From NCBI GenBank assembly GCA_025354865.1, contig JANXMB010000136.1, positions 1 through 57,840 on the forward strand: a stretch of DNA of 57,840 nucleotides, read 5' to 3'. The stretch is from Acetobacteraceae bacterium. Its GTDB lineage: Bacteria; Pseudomonadota; Alphaproteobacteria; Acetobacterales; Acetobacteraceae. Made by a program: the position numbers and the translations under genes. The notes beneath the pieces are model-generated. The model searched no databases and had not been told where the DNA came from. It worked only from the letters and a program-made list of their open reading frames with translations. Within the stretch, counting starts at the first letter, position 1; each line of letters opens with the position of its first letter. Shown here in pieces: positions 7,764 through 16,490 of the stretch.

Positions 7764-9329
7764 ATGGCGGCCAAGAAAGAAGCCCGACCCGAGGAAACGA
7801 CCAACCGCATGCCTGCCAGCCAGACCCAGGGCGGCATCTTCAGCTGTACCGGCCGGCAATGGCTGATTCTGCTGATGGTGCAATTGTCCAACCTGCTTTT
7901 CGGCATGACCATCACGCTGGCGAATGTGGTGCTGCCCGAAGTCCGAGGCACGCTGTCGGCCACGCAGGACGAAATTTCCTGGGTGATCACCCTCAACCTC
8001 GTTGCCACCGCCGTCGCCACTCCGCTGACCGGATGGCTGTCGGCGCGGCTGGGCTGGCGCACGCTGATGTTCGCCACTGTCACCGGGTTTACCGTGTCGT
8101 CCTTCCTGTGCGGCCTCGCCAACAGTCTGGAGGCGCTGATCCTGTTCCGGGTGATGCAGGGGGTGTTCGGCGCGCCGATCATGCCGATGGGCCAAGCGAT
8201 CCTGCTGGCGTCGTTCCCCCGCCATCTGCACGCGACGGCGCTGGTGATCTGGGGCATCGGCGCGGTGTTCGGCCCGGTGCTGGGGCCGGTGCTCGGCGCC
8301 ATGGCGACCGAGGCGTCGAACTGGCGCTCGGCGTTTTTCATGATCGTGCCACCCGGCTTCGCGGCCATGACCTGCGTCTGGTTCGCCCTGTCGGATCGCA
8401 CCGAGCGAACGCGGACCCGATTCGATTGGACGGGGTTCTTGACGTTGTCGGTCGCCATTCTGTCGGCGCAATTGATCATGGATCGGGGCCAGCGGTGGGA
8501 TTGGTTCGATGCGCGGGAGATCGTGCTGCTGACGATCGTCGGCCTTGTGGCGTTATGGATGTTCGTGTGCCATTGCCTGACGGCGGCGCATCCGTTCCTC
8601 AATCCGCGATTGTTACTGGACCGCAATTTCGCCATCGGCATCGCGCTGGCCTTTGTCATGGGCATGCTGAGTTTCACCACCCTGACGCTGTTTCCCAGCC
8701 TGCTGCACGATCTTCGCGGTTATCCCGACAGCGTGATCGGTTCCTTGCTGGCGGCGCGCGGCCTGGGCAACTGGATGGCGTTTCTGGTGATCGTGCCGTT
8801 CACCCGCGTTGCTCCGCGTCTGGCGATCGCCTGCGGGCTGGCGTTGCAGGCGATCGCCGGGCTGACCATGGCGCAGTTCGACATCAACCTGACCTTCTTC
8901 GACGTGTTCTGGACGAACATGCTGCAAGGCTTCGGTCAGAGCATCGCTTTCACCCCGATGACGGTCATGGCCTTCGCCACCCTGCCGCCGCATCTGATCA
9001 CCGAGGGTTCGGCGATCTTCACCTTGCTGCGCAATTTCGGCTCCAGCATGTTCATTTCGTTGTGCGTGATGGTGCTGCTGCGCTCCACCGCCGTGAATTA
9101 CGCCCGGATGACCGAGTTCGTATCGCCCTTCAACAAGACGCTGGTGTTCCCCGCGATCCCCGCGCAGTGGGAGTTGGAGACGCTGACCGGGCTCCAGCGC
9201 ATCTCCGACGAGATCGCTCGGCAGGCGGCGATGATCGGCTATATCAACGCGTTCTATCTGATGGGTTTCGCGGCGTTGGTGGCGGTGCCGCTGTCGGCGA
9301 TGATGCGTCGGCGCCCCGCCGCGGGATGA
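7764..9329 (+). CDS. MFS transporter, DHA2 (EmrB/QacA-like) family
   Basis: 521 residues, about 14 hydrophobic segments. After a hydrophilic 30-residue N-terminus come LLFGMTITLANVVLPEVRG (the D1-type motif, with the usual acidic residue replaced), the loop GWLSARLGWRTLM, and the motif-C region WGIGAVFGPVLGPVLGAM around residues 163-180. The long hydrophilic segment before the last membrane helix (TEFVSPFNKTLVFPAI...) matches EmrB-type exporters, which often work with a membrane-fusion partner; none is present here. ATG 7764 has GGAG about ten bases upstream; ATG 7809 is an alternative start. Divergent from the other DHA2 gene. Confidence 0.86.
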   Translation: MAAKKEARPEETTNRMPASQTQGGIFSCTGRQWLILLMVQLSNLLFGMTITLANVVLPEVRGTLSATQDEISWVITLNLVATAVATPLTGWLSARLGWRTLMFATVTGFTVSSFLCGLANSLEALILFRVMQGVFGAPIMPMGQAILLASFPRHLHATALVIWGIGAVFGPVLGPVLGAMATEASNWRSAFFMIVPPGFAAMTCVWFALSDRTERTRTRFDWTGFLTLSVAILSAQLIMDRGQRWDWFDAREIVLLTIVGLVALWMFVCHCLTAAHPFLNPRLLLDRNFAIGIALAFVMGMLSFTTLTLFPSLLHDLRGYPDSVIGSLLAARGLGNWMAFLVIVPFTRVAPRLAIACGLALQAIAGLTMAQFDINLTFFDVFWTNMLQGFGQSIAFTPMTVMAFATLPPHLITEGSAIFTLLRNFGSSMFISLCVMVLLRSTAVNYARMTEFVSPFNKTLVFPAIPAQWELETLTGLQRISDEIARQAAMIGYINAFYLMGFAALVAVPLSAMMRRRPAAG

Positions 9330-9375
9330 TTGTTTCGCCCCGCCGTGGGGTGATTGTTTCGCCCCGCCGCGGGTT
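9313..9375. repeat. 24-bp tandem repeat across a gene end
   Basis: Two full units (9313-9336, 9337-9360) and a partial third (9361-9375) of the type CGCCCCGCCG(C/T)GGG(A/G)TGATTGTTT. The first unit encodes the last residues and stop of the DHA2 transporter, and the partial third overlaps the end of the convergent sulfotransferase gene. Each unit contains the GC-rich CCCCGCCG(C/T)GGG segment, which can pair with itself only weakly. It probably arose by slippage; a terminator role is possible. Confidence 0.75.
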
Positions 9376-10342
9376 AGGCGTCGCCGATGTCGTCCCAGAA
9401 CTGCCGCAGCGGCGAACCGCGCACGACATCCAGCACCGCCGCGCGGTCCTCCGGCGCCATGGTCGTCCGCCATCGTTCCGCCGCCGCGATGGAATCGCGG
9501 AACACCGCGAAATAACCGGCCGCGCCGCTATGCTGGGTGCTGTCGGCAAGGAACGCCGCCGTCTGCGGGTGCCAATCCAGGCCGCAGAAAGCGAGCAATT
9601 CCTGCGCGGCTTCGGCCGGACGAGCACAGAGATCCTCGTAGACGACGATGCGGGCGTTCGGCAGCCCGTGCAGCCCGCGCAGCGCGGTTTCGTTGAACCG
9701 CACCCAATCCCAGGCATATTTCGCAGCGTCCGGCAGCACCTGGAATCCGGCGTTGTCCACCCCGCGCGCGGCGGCGAAATCCAGGGTCAGCGCCTCATCG
9801 AATGGCATGTCGGTGCCGGCTTCGCGCAACGAAAACCGGCCCTGCCGGTTGCCCCGCATCACCGAGGCCACCTGACCGCAGGGATGGCGTAAGATGACCA
9901 GGGTGCGGCTGTCCGGCAGTGTTCGGGCGAAGGTGGCGGCCCCGTCGCACCAGTCGATCGATTTCAGCACTGGCCGCGCGCCCGCACCCAAGCGCACGAA
10001 ATCGGGGAGCGGCAGCGCACCGATGCGAGGACCGAGCAGCGGAAGGTGCGAGCCGGCGGCTTGTACCCAGGCCAGTGCCGCGCGCAGGTAAAACGCCGGC
10101 TGGGATTGCCAGGATTTGCGGAAAAACGGCCGCTTCCCGGCGGCACGTTGGTCGCGATCGTCGATCCAAGTCGCCAGGGTGGCGCGCAACAGGGGCTCGG
10201 TCAGCGTGTGGCGCGGAACCCGGCCGTGATCGGGTTCGTGCCGGTAGACGGTATCGGGATGGCTGTCGAAAATCTTGCCCAGCCAGGTGGTGCCCGATCG
10301 TTGCGCACCCAGCAGCAGGATTGCATTGTCGGCCGGCATCAT
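9374..10342 (-). CDS. Sulfotransferase family protein
   Basis: 322 residues. The PAPS-binding loop is present near the N-terminus as LLLGAQRSGTTWLGKIF (about residues 9-25, P-loop-like RSGTTWL), and the second PAPS-binding region as TLVILRHPCGQVASV (about 145-160). The enzyme should transfer sulfate from PAPS to a carbohydrate or other acceptor. Its ATG (10342) overlaps the stop of the sugar isomerase gene by four bases (ATGA), so the two are translationally coupled. The pairing suggests modification of a sugar made or shaped by the isomerase; this is inference. Confidence 0.85.
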   Translation of the reverse strand: MMPADNAILLLGAQRSGTTWLGKIFDSHPDTVYRHEPDHGRVPRHTLTEPLLRATLATWIDDRDQRAAGKRPFFRKSWQSQPAFYLRAALAWVQAAGSHLPLLGPRIGALPLPDFVRLGAGARPVLKSIDWCDGAATFARTLPDSRTLVILRHPCGQVASVMRGNRQGRFSLREAGTDMPFDEALTLDFAAARGVDNAGFQVLPDAAKYAWDWVRFNETALRGLHGLPNARIVVYEDLCARPAEAAQELLAFCGLDWHPQTAAFLADSTQHSGAAGYFAVFRDSIAAAERWRTTMAPEDRAAVLDVVRGSPLRQFWDDIGDA

Positions 10343-11163
10343 GCCGCGCGCACCATGCCGGCGAACAGATCGCGCGCGGCCAGCATATCGTCCAGCGATC
10401 CGAACGCATTGGTGTAATGACCGCGATAGCCCCGCGCCTCCAGCGCCTGAAACAAGCCGGGGAAATCGAAATCGCCGCGACCGGGGGGCAGATGCTGTTC
10501 GATGCCGTTGCGGAAACAATCGGCCAGCCGCACCTCCCGCACGCGGTCCAACGGCATGGCTGCCAGGAAACCGTCCACCCCCTCGGGGACCAGATGGGCG
10601 TGGTTGGCGGTGAACGACAGCGCAAACGCCGGGGAGGCGATGCGGTCGTAATAGTACCGCCATTCCTCGATCGTATGCGCGAGGTAGTGCACCTCGGCCT
10701 CGGGCGGTTCCTTGTTCAGATTTTCCAGCAGCACCGTGGCGCCTTTCGCTTCCGCATAAGCTGCGAGGCGTTGCAGACGCGCCAGACCGGTTTGCATCCG
10801 CATCGGAATATCGTCGGTGAAATGGAACCCGGCATGCACCACCACCCAGCCTGCGCCCAGCAGCACGGCGGTATCGACATAGGCTTGCAGGTAGGCATCG
10901 ACCGCTTCCCCGACCATCGGGGCGTATTCCGCCACGTTCACCGCAGACAGCGTATGCAACCCCAACCGTATCCCATGCCGATCGCACGCCGCCCGAACCC
11001 CCCGTGCTCGGCTTGCATCGAAACGGGTGAACGCATTCTCCCCGGTGTCGAGTTGCACATCGACGATCCCCACCCCGTTGGCCGCAGCCCAGGCGATCGC
11101 GTCCTCCAACCGCAATTTGCGGCCGACGTCGATCCCGATCCGGTCGCGGAAGCTGGCGGTCAT
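10339..11163 (-). CDS. Sugar phosphate isomerase/epimerase (xylose-isomerase-like TIM barrel)
   Basis: 274 residues of the AP-endonuclease-2-like TIM barrel family. Likely metal-site segments are VVVHAGFHF (about residue 130), LLENLNKEP (Glu about 168), and the later LSFTANHAHLVPEG and FDFPGLFQALEARGYRGHY. Start ATG 11163 (MTASFRDRIGID) gives the usual short N-terminus; an upstream in-frame ATG at 11223 would add an unlike 20 residues. Coupled by ATGA overlap to the sulfotransferase gene. Divergent from the ABC transporter genes. Substrate unknown. Confidence 0.82.
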   Translation of the reverse strand: MTASFRDRIGIDVGRKLRLEDAIAWAAANGVGIVDVQLDTGENAFTRFDASRARGVRAACDRHGIRLGLHTLSAVNVAEYAPMVGEAVDAYLQAYVDTAVLLGAGWVVVHAGFHFTDDIPMRMQTGLARLQRLAAYAEAKGATVLLENLNKEPPEAEVHYLAHTIEEWRYYYDRIASPAFALSFTANHAHLVPEGVDGFLAAMPLDRVREVRLADCFRNGIEQHLPPGRGDFDFPGLFQALEARGYRGHYTNAFGSLDDMLAARDLFAGMVRAA

Positions 11164-11249
11164 GCGTATGTCCCTCGGTGTTGCGTTGGCAGGGTGACCC
11201 AAATGGCCGCGTCGGGTAAACATGTCCCATAATATAACGGAGGCAGGCC

Positions 11250-12299
11250 ATGCCGATTCTGACCAAACGCCATTTTCTGGCCGGTGCGACAGGCAGCATC
11301 CTGTTGCCGCGCGCGACGCAGGCCGCCGATCTGGCGCCGCACGAGCAAGCGCTCTACGACGCCGCCAAAAAAGAAGGGGAGCTGACCTGGTATTCCGGCC
11401 AATTGCAGGCCGAAACCGGCGAAGCCGTGGGCAAGGCCTTCACCGCGCGGTACCCCGGTATCAAGGTCAACGTGGTGCGCAGTACCTCCCAGGTCGCCTA
11501 TCAACGCCTGTCGCAGGACATGCAGGCCGGGGTCGCGCTGTGCGATATGTTCAGCTCCACCGATTACGGCCACTACAACCTTCTGAAGCGGGAGGGCAAA
11601 CTGCTGCCGTACCGGCCGAAAAACGCCGACGGCATGATCCCCGCCGCCCGCGATCCCGATCCCGACCATATGTTCCAGGTCTTCTACATCGGCCTCTATT
11701 TGCTGGCCTACAACACCAAGCTGGTCGCCGAGGCCGATGCGCCGAAATCGTGGAAAGACCTGCTCGACCCCCGCTGGAAAGGCAAACTCGCGGTCGGGCA
11801 TCCCGGCTACAGCGGCGCCATCGGCGTCATGGGCGTGGTGTTGTCCAAGCTGTACGGCTGGTCGTATTTCGACGCGTTGGAGAAAAACAAACCCCAGATC
11901 GGCCGCTCCGCCGACGATCCCGTCACCCTGATGAACGCCGGGGAACGCGCCGTGGGGATGGGCGTGTCGCTGGCCGCGCCGTTGCTGAGCCAATCGCGCG
12001 GCAACCCGCTGAAAATCGTCTACCCGACCGATGGCACCCTGGCGGTCTATTCGCCCAGCGCCATCCCGAAAAACGCCCCGCATCCGAACGTGGCCAAGCT
12101 GTTCATGGAATTCGCCGCCGGCCCGGGATACGCGGAAGCGACGCGTCCCTTCTTCATCATGCCGCTCCGCCCCGAAGCCTCGCCGCCGGACGGCGCGCGG
12201 CCCTTCGCCGAGGTGAAAACCATCCAAGCCACCCCCGCCGAAATCGAGGATGGCGTGCCGGACATCAAGGAAAAATGGCGCGATACCTTCGGCGTCTGA
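11250..12299 (+). CDS. ABC transporter substrate-binding protein, iron(III)/polyamine/phosphonate type
   Basis: 349 residues. The N-terminus (KRHFLAGATGSILLPRATQAA) is a signal peptide with a twin-arginine-like KR pair. The mature part begins DLAPHEQALYDAAKKEGELTWYSGQ, the characteristic opening of FbpA-like binding proteins, with later conserved blocks YNTKLV, PKSWKDLLDPRWKGKL and GERAVGMGVS. It should capture a ligand such as ferric ion or an organic phosphonate in the periplasm. A GGAGG site precedes ATG 11250. The permease gene starts five bases after its stop. No ATPase gene is nearby. Confidence 0.87.
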   Translation: MPILTKRHFLAGATGSILLPRATQAADLAPHEQALYDAAKKEGELTWYSGQLQAETGEAVGKAFTARYPGIKVNVVRSTSQVAYQRLSQDMQAGVALCDMFSSTDYGHYNLLKREGKLLPYRPKNADGMIPAARDPDPDHMFQVFYIGLYLLAYNTKLVAEADAPKSWKDLLDPRWKGKLAVGHPGYSGAIGVMGVVLSKLYGWSYFDALEKNKPQIGRSADDPVTLMNAGERAVGMGVSLAAPLLSQSRGNPLKIVYPTDGTLAVYSPSAIPKNAPHPNVAKLFMEFAAGPGYAEATRPFFIMPLRPEASPPDGARPFAEVKTIQATPAEIEDGVPDIKEKWRDTFGV

Positions 12300-12303
12300 A
12301 CCC

Positions 12304-13986
12304 ATGCGCCGCCTGAGGAACCTGGATCCGGCCAGCCTCGTATGGATCGCGCTGGTCGCGGTGCTGCTGCTGCTGGTCGCCTTCCCGATGGCAAAGTTGC
12401 TGCTCGTCAGCCTGCACACCCGCTCCGGCGCGTTCACCTTCGGCAACTACCTCGCCGCTTACGGCCGCGCGCGCTACGTCGATTCGCTGGTCAACTCGCT
12501 GCTGCTGGCGAGCGAGACGGCGGCCATTTCGACCGTATTCGCCGTGCCCATGGCCTGGGCCGTGTCGCGCACCGACATCCCCGGCAAAGCGGCGATCTGG
12601 GCCACAGTGCTGGGCGCGTTCATCCTGCCGCCCTACCTCGGCGCCATCGGCTGGATCCTGCTAGCCGGACCGAATTCCGGCGTCATCAACCAGGTCTGGC
12701 GTTTCGCAACCGGCGCGACCGATCCGCTGGTCAACGTCTACACCTTCCACGGCCTCGCCTGCGTCATGGCGTTCCAATCCTTCCCGCTGATCTTCATCTT
12801 CGTGAAATCGGCGCTGGATCTTGTGTCCTCGGAAATGGAGGACGCGGCGAATATCCTTGGCGCCAACACCTGGGTTGCCACCTGGAAAGTCACCCTGCCG
12901 CTGGTCTGGCCGTCGATCGTCGGCGGCGCGATCGTCGTTTTCCTGGAAAGCGTCGCCCTTTTCGGCACCCCCGCCATCATCGGTATTCCCGCGCGTATCA
13001 ACACCGCAACGACCCAGCTCTGGCAGTTCTTCGAATACCCGGTGCGGGTGGAAGTCGCGGCCGCCTATGCCATGCCCCTGCTGCTGATCGCCCTGGTGGC
13101 GATCGGCGCGCAACGGCTGATGCTGCATCGACGGGGCTTCGTGTCTCAGACCGGCAAAGGCGGAGAACGCCGCCCGATTGTGCTGGGCCATTGGCGCTGG
13201 CTGGCGATCGGCTATTGCGGGTTCGTCGCGGCGGTGGCGGTGGCAATGCCGGCGCTGGTGCTGGCCGAGGCATCCTTCGCCCGCGCCTGGGGCCGAGGCC
13301 TCAGCCCGTCGAACCTGACCCTGGCAAATTACCGCTTCCTGTTGTTCGAGCATGAAACCGCACTGGCAACGATCTGGAACACGATCTGGTTTTCTGCCGC
13401 CTCGGCAAGCTTTGCGGTCGTGCTGGCCTTGCTGGTGGCCTACATCGTCGCCCGCAAGCTGGTCCGCTTCGCCGGCGCCCTGGCCTTTCTGGCAACAGCC
13501 CCCTTCGTCATTCCCGGCATCGTCATGGCGATCGGCTTCTATGCCAGCTTCGCCGCCCCGCCGTTTTCCCTGTATGGCACAGCGGCGATCGTCGTGCTGG
13601 CCTTCACCGCCCGGTTCCTGCCGATCGCCTATGCCAACGCCGCCGCCGCCATGGGCACCCTTCACCCGGAGATGGAGGAAGCCGGCCGCATCCTCGGCCT
13701 CAGTCGGCTCGGCACCATCCGCCGCATCACCATTCCCTTGTTGAAACGATCTCTACTCGGCGGCTGGCTGATCGTCTTCATCGTCGCCACCCGCGAATTA
13801 TCCGCCGCCATCTTCCTGGTCGGGCCGAAAACCCGAACCATGGCCGTGCTGCTCTACGACCTCAGCGAGGCCGGCAATTTCGAGGTCCTTGCCGCCCTCG
13901 GCGGTATCCTGCTGCTCGTCACCATGGCGTTGGTGGGGATCGGGATGAAGCTGCTGGGGCGGGATTTCATGTTGCGCCGAGCATGA
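12304..13986 (+). CDS. ABC transporter permease, FbpB-type with two fused permease domains
   Basis: 560 residues with about 12 membrane segments arranged as two homologous halves (about 1-280 and 290-560). Both carry the EAA loop that contacts the ATPase: EMEDAANILGANTWVATWKV in the first half and EMEEAGRILGLSRLGTIRRI in the second. This fused layout is typical of ferric-iron and 2-aminoethylphosphonate-type importers. It follows the binding-protein gene by four bases and overlaps the HAD phosphatase gene by four (ATGA). The cognate ATPase is missing from this locus and must be supplied from elsewhere if the system is active. Confidence 0.9.
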   Translation: MRRLRNLDPASLVWIALVAVLLLLVAFPMAKLLLVSLHTRSGAFTFGNYLAAYGRARYVDSLVNSLLLASETAAISTVFAVPMAWAVSRTDIPGKAAIWATVLGAFILPPYLGAIGWILLAGPNSGVINQVWRFATGATDPLVNVYTFHGLACVMAFQSFPLIFIFVKSALDLVSSEMEDAANILGANTWVATWKVTLPLVWPSIVGGAIVVFLESVALFGTPAIIGIPARINTATTQLWQFFEYPVRVEVAAAYAMPLLLIALVAIGAQRLMLHRRGFVSQTGKGGERRPIVLGHWRWLAIGYCGFVAAVAVAMPALVLAEASFARAWGRGLSPSNLTLANYRFLLFEHETALATIWNTIWFSAASASFAVVLALLVAYIVARKLVRFAGALAFLATAPFVIPGIVMAIGFYASFAAPPFSLYGTAAIVVLAFTARFLPIAYANAAAAMGTLHPEMEEAGRILGLSRLGTIRRITIPLLKRSLLGGWLIVFIVATRELSAAIFLVGPKTRTMAVLLYDLSEAGNFEVLAALGGILLLVTMALVGIGMKLLGRDFMLRRA

Positions 13987-14651
13987 TGTTGCCCCGCGCG
14001 CCCGCTGCTGTGATCTTCGATATGGATGGCCTGCTGTTCGATACTGAGGCACTGTATCGCGATGCCTTCCTGCGCGCGTCGGCGGAAGCCGGGCACGGGT
14101 TCGACGACGCCCTGTTCCGCCAGACCGTCGGCAATACCTGGCCGATGACCCAGGCGTTGCTGTTCCGCCATGCCGGGGCGGATTTTCCGATCGACGCGTT
14201 CCTCGCCGCTTGGCACCGGCATTATGCGGTGGTTGCGGCGGACGGCGTGCCGCTGAAGCCGGGGGTTCTGCCGTTGCTCGATGCGCTCGACGACTTGAGG
14301 CTGCCGCGCGCGATCGCCACATCGTCGCGCCGAGAAACCGCAGACGGGCACCTGCGCGCGCATGCGCTGACCGATCGGTTCCATGCCGTGGTGGCGCAAG
14401 GCGACGCGGCCGCCAGCAAGCCGGCCCCCGACCCCTATTTGCTCGCCGCCGCGCGCCTTGGGGTTGCCGCCGAGCAGTGTCTGGCGCTGGAGGATTCGCA
14501 TAATGGGGTGCGTTCGGCGGCAGCGGCGGGGGCGATGACCGTTATGGTGCCCGATCTGCTGGAGGCAACGGCCGAAATCGCCGCCCTGTGCGCCTTCGTC
14601 GCGACCGATCTGCATGTCGTGCGGGCGGCGTTGTTGCGCGCCCACCGTTGA
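13983..14651 (+). CDS. HAD-superfamily phosphatase, beta-phosphoglucomutase-like
   Basis: 222 residues. HAD motif I is AVIFDMDGLLFDT (nucleophile Asp and acid/base Asp two residues on), motif II is IATSS, motif III the Lys in SKPAPDPYLLAAARLG and motif IV LALEDSHNGVRSAAAAG. The helical cap after motif I is that of subfamily IA. Its start overlaps the permease stop by four bases, so it is co-translated with an ABC importer, which suggests it dephosphorylates (or processes) what the importer brings in. Substrate unknown. Confidence 0.88.
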   Translation: MMLPRAPAAVIFDMDGLLFDTEALYRDAFLRASAEAGHGFDDALFRQTVGNTWPMTQALLFRHAGADFPIDAFLAAWHRHYAVVAADGVPLKPGVLPLLDALDDLRLPRAIATSSRRETADGHLRAHALTDRFHAVVAQGDAAASKPAPDPYLLAAARLGVAAEQCLALEDSHNGVRSAAAAGAMTVMVPDLLEATAEIAALCAFVATDLHVVRAALLRAHR

Positions 14652-14706
14652 CAGTTCACCATTCCGGTTCCCCAATCGCGGGATTGCAGCACGGAACGCC
14701 CTACCC

Positions 14707-15888
14707 ATGAACGACGCCGGTTTTTCGCCCGTTTCTGCCGACCCGGTTTCCCGCGCCCGTGCGCTCGGCCCGGCCATTTTGGCAGGGGCCGACAAGATCG
14801 AACAGACCCAGACAATCCCCGAACCGCTTTGGTCGCAGGTCGTCGATGCCCGCATGCCGCGCATGTTGTTGCCGAAATCGGTCGGCGGCGATCAGGTGGA
14901 ACCCTGGATCTACCTGCGCGCCATCGAGGAAATCTCCCGCTACGACGGTTCGCTGGGTTGGAACCTGTTCGTTGCCAACAGCGCGGCATTGATCGCCCCG
15001 TTCATTCCGCTGGCGTCGGCGCAGACGATCTGGTCCGACCCGCGCGCGGCGATCGCATGGGGACCGCCGAACCAGCACAAGGCGGTCGCGGTGCCCGGCG
15101 GCTATCGCGTCACCGGGGAATGGCATTTTGCCAGCGGCTGTCGGCAGGCGACCTGGATGGGCGCCCATGCGCAGGTGGTCGAACCCGATGGGTCGTTACG
15201 CCTTAATCGTTTCGGTCGACCGACGGTGCGGACGTTGCTCTACCCGGCCGAACACGCCACCCATATCGAGGACTGGAACACCCTCGGCATGCGCGGCACC
15301 GCGTCGGAGGGATATACGCTCGACAATCTGTTCGTGCCGGAAGCATTCTCCGGCACGCGGGAGGACCCGACGTTACGCCGCGACACCGGTCCGCTTTATG
15401 CCTTTACCATGCAGGGTCTTTACGCAGTCGGCGTCGCCGGTGTCGCGTTCGGGATAAGCCGAGCGATGTTGGATGCGCTGAAGTTATTGGCGCCGGAAAA
15501 GGCGCCGCGCGGCTTGGTGCGCATGGCCGACAGCCCCGTCGTCCAAGCCGAGTTCGCCAAACGCGAAGCCAACCTCGGTTCCGCTCGGTATTTCCTAATC
15601 GAAACATTGCGGGATATTTACGATCGTGCGCCAGAGGTCGATGTCGTCAGCACCGACGATCGTGTCGCGCTGCGGCTGGCCTGCGTCCACGCAACCCATA
15701 CCGCGATCGAAATCGCCGATTGGGTCTATAAAGCGGCCGGGACCTCGGCGATTTTCAAGGGCACGCCCTTCGAACGACGGTTCCGCGATATGCATACCCT
15801 GTCGCAACAAATACAATCCCGCGACGCGCATTTCGAGGCGGTGGGAAAGGTCCTGTTCAACGGCGACCCGGAGGGAACGTTCCTGTAG
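14707..15888 (+). CDS. Acyl-CoA-dehydrogenase-fold flavoprotein, group D monooxygenase-like
   Basis: 393 residues. The sequence has the acyl-CoA dehydrogenase layout but resembles flavin-dependent hydroxylases such as HsaA/DszC: LLPKSVGGDQVEPWIYLRA near residue 60, EISRYDGSLGW about 78-88, WHFASGC about 140, and WNTLGMRGTASEGY about 195, where true dehydrogenases carry KMG(W/I)RGS. The catalytic glutamate of acyl-CoA dehydrogenases is not evident. Such enzymes use reduced flavin from a separate reductase. It stands alone between the HAD gene and the GlcG-like gene on the same strand. Confidence 0.8.
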   Translation: MNDAGFSPVSADPVSRARALGPAILAGADKIEQTQTIPEPLWSQVVDARMPRMLLPKSVGGDQVEPWIYLRAIEEISRYDGSLGWNLFVANSAALIAPFIPLASAQTIWSDPRAAIAWGPPNQHKAVAVPGGYRVTGEWHFASGCRQATWMGAHAQVVEPDGSLRLNRFGRPTVRTLLYPAEHATHIEDWNTLGMRGTASEGYTLDNLFVPEAFSGTREDPTLRRDTGPLYAFTMQGLYAVGVAGVAFGISRAMLDALKLLAPEKAPRGLVRMADSPVVQAEFAKREANLGSARYFLIETLRDIYDRAPEVDVVSTDDRVALRLACVHATHTAIEIADWVYKAAGTSAIFKGTPFERRFRDMHTLSQQIQSRDAHFEAVGKVLFNGDPEGTFL

Positions 15889-15993
15889 CGCCCACCCCGT
15901 TCGGTGTCGTATCATGCCCCGGTTCGCCCGCGATCCGGACCCTCGGCGATGCCACCCCGGTCATCGCACAGATTGTTGTTGGAGTGAAAATAG

Positions 15994-16425
15994 ATGACCG
16001 AATTGACGCTGGAAAAAGCCCAAACCGCCGTTGCCGCCGCCTTGGCGTTCAGCCGCGAGCATAAATTCAGTCCGATGGCGGTCTGCGTGCTCGACGCGCG
16101 CGGGGTGCTGAAAGCCTACGCGGCGGAGGACGGCACCGCGCTGCGCCGGGCCGACATCGCGATCGGCAAAGCCTATGGCGCGCTGGCAATGGGCGTGGGA
16201 TCGAAGACCCTCGGCGTGCGCGCGGTGGAGCGGCCGCACTTCATCGGTGCGGTGAACGGCGCGATCGGTGGCGCGATGATTCCGGTGGCCGGCGGTGTGC
16301 TGATCCGCGGCGCCGACAAAAGCATCATTGGTTGCATCGGCACGACGGGCGATTCCTCGGACAACGACGACCTCGCCGCCCGCGCCGGTCTGGCAGCGGC
16401 AGGTTTGACCGCCGACCCGACGTAA
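15994..16425 (+). CDS. GlcG/HbpS family heme-binding-like protein
   Basis: 143 residues. The whole chain matches the GlcG/HbpS family, with LTLEKAQTAVAAALAFSREH at the start, AVCVLDARGVLKAY in the middle and a glycine-rich AVNGAIGGAMIPVAGGVLI stretch before GCIGTTGDSSDND. Members bind heme or are found in glycolate and aromatic catabolic operons; the role here is open. No signal peptide, so cytoplasmic. It follows the flavoprotein gene by 105 bases on the same strand and converges on the enolase-superfamily gene. Confidence 0.82.
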   Translation: MTELTLEKAQTAVAAALAFSREHKFSPMAVCVLDARGVLKAYAAEDGTALRRADIAIGKAYGALAMGVGSKTLGVRAVERPHFIGAVNGAIGGAMIPVAGGVLIRGADKSIIGCIGTTGDSSDNDDLAARAGLAAAGLTADPT

Positions 16426-16430
16426 GGCGC

Positions 16431-16478
16431 GACCGCCGGCCCGCCGGGCGTCGCTGCAACACCCGGGGGCCGGCGGTC
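16431..16478. terminator. Probable bidirectional terminator hairpin
   Basis: Perfect 12-bp inverted repeat, GACCGCCGGCCC at 16431-16442 and its complement at 16467-16478, with an additional inner CCGGG/CCCGG pair. It sits exactly between two convergent genes (GlcG-like and enolase-superfamily). There is no clear T-run on either side, so its strength as an intrinsic terminator is uncertain. Confidence 0.7.
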
Positions 16479-16490
16479 GATCGTCGGCGA

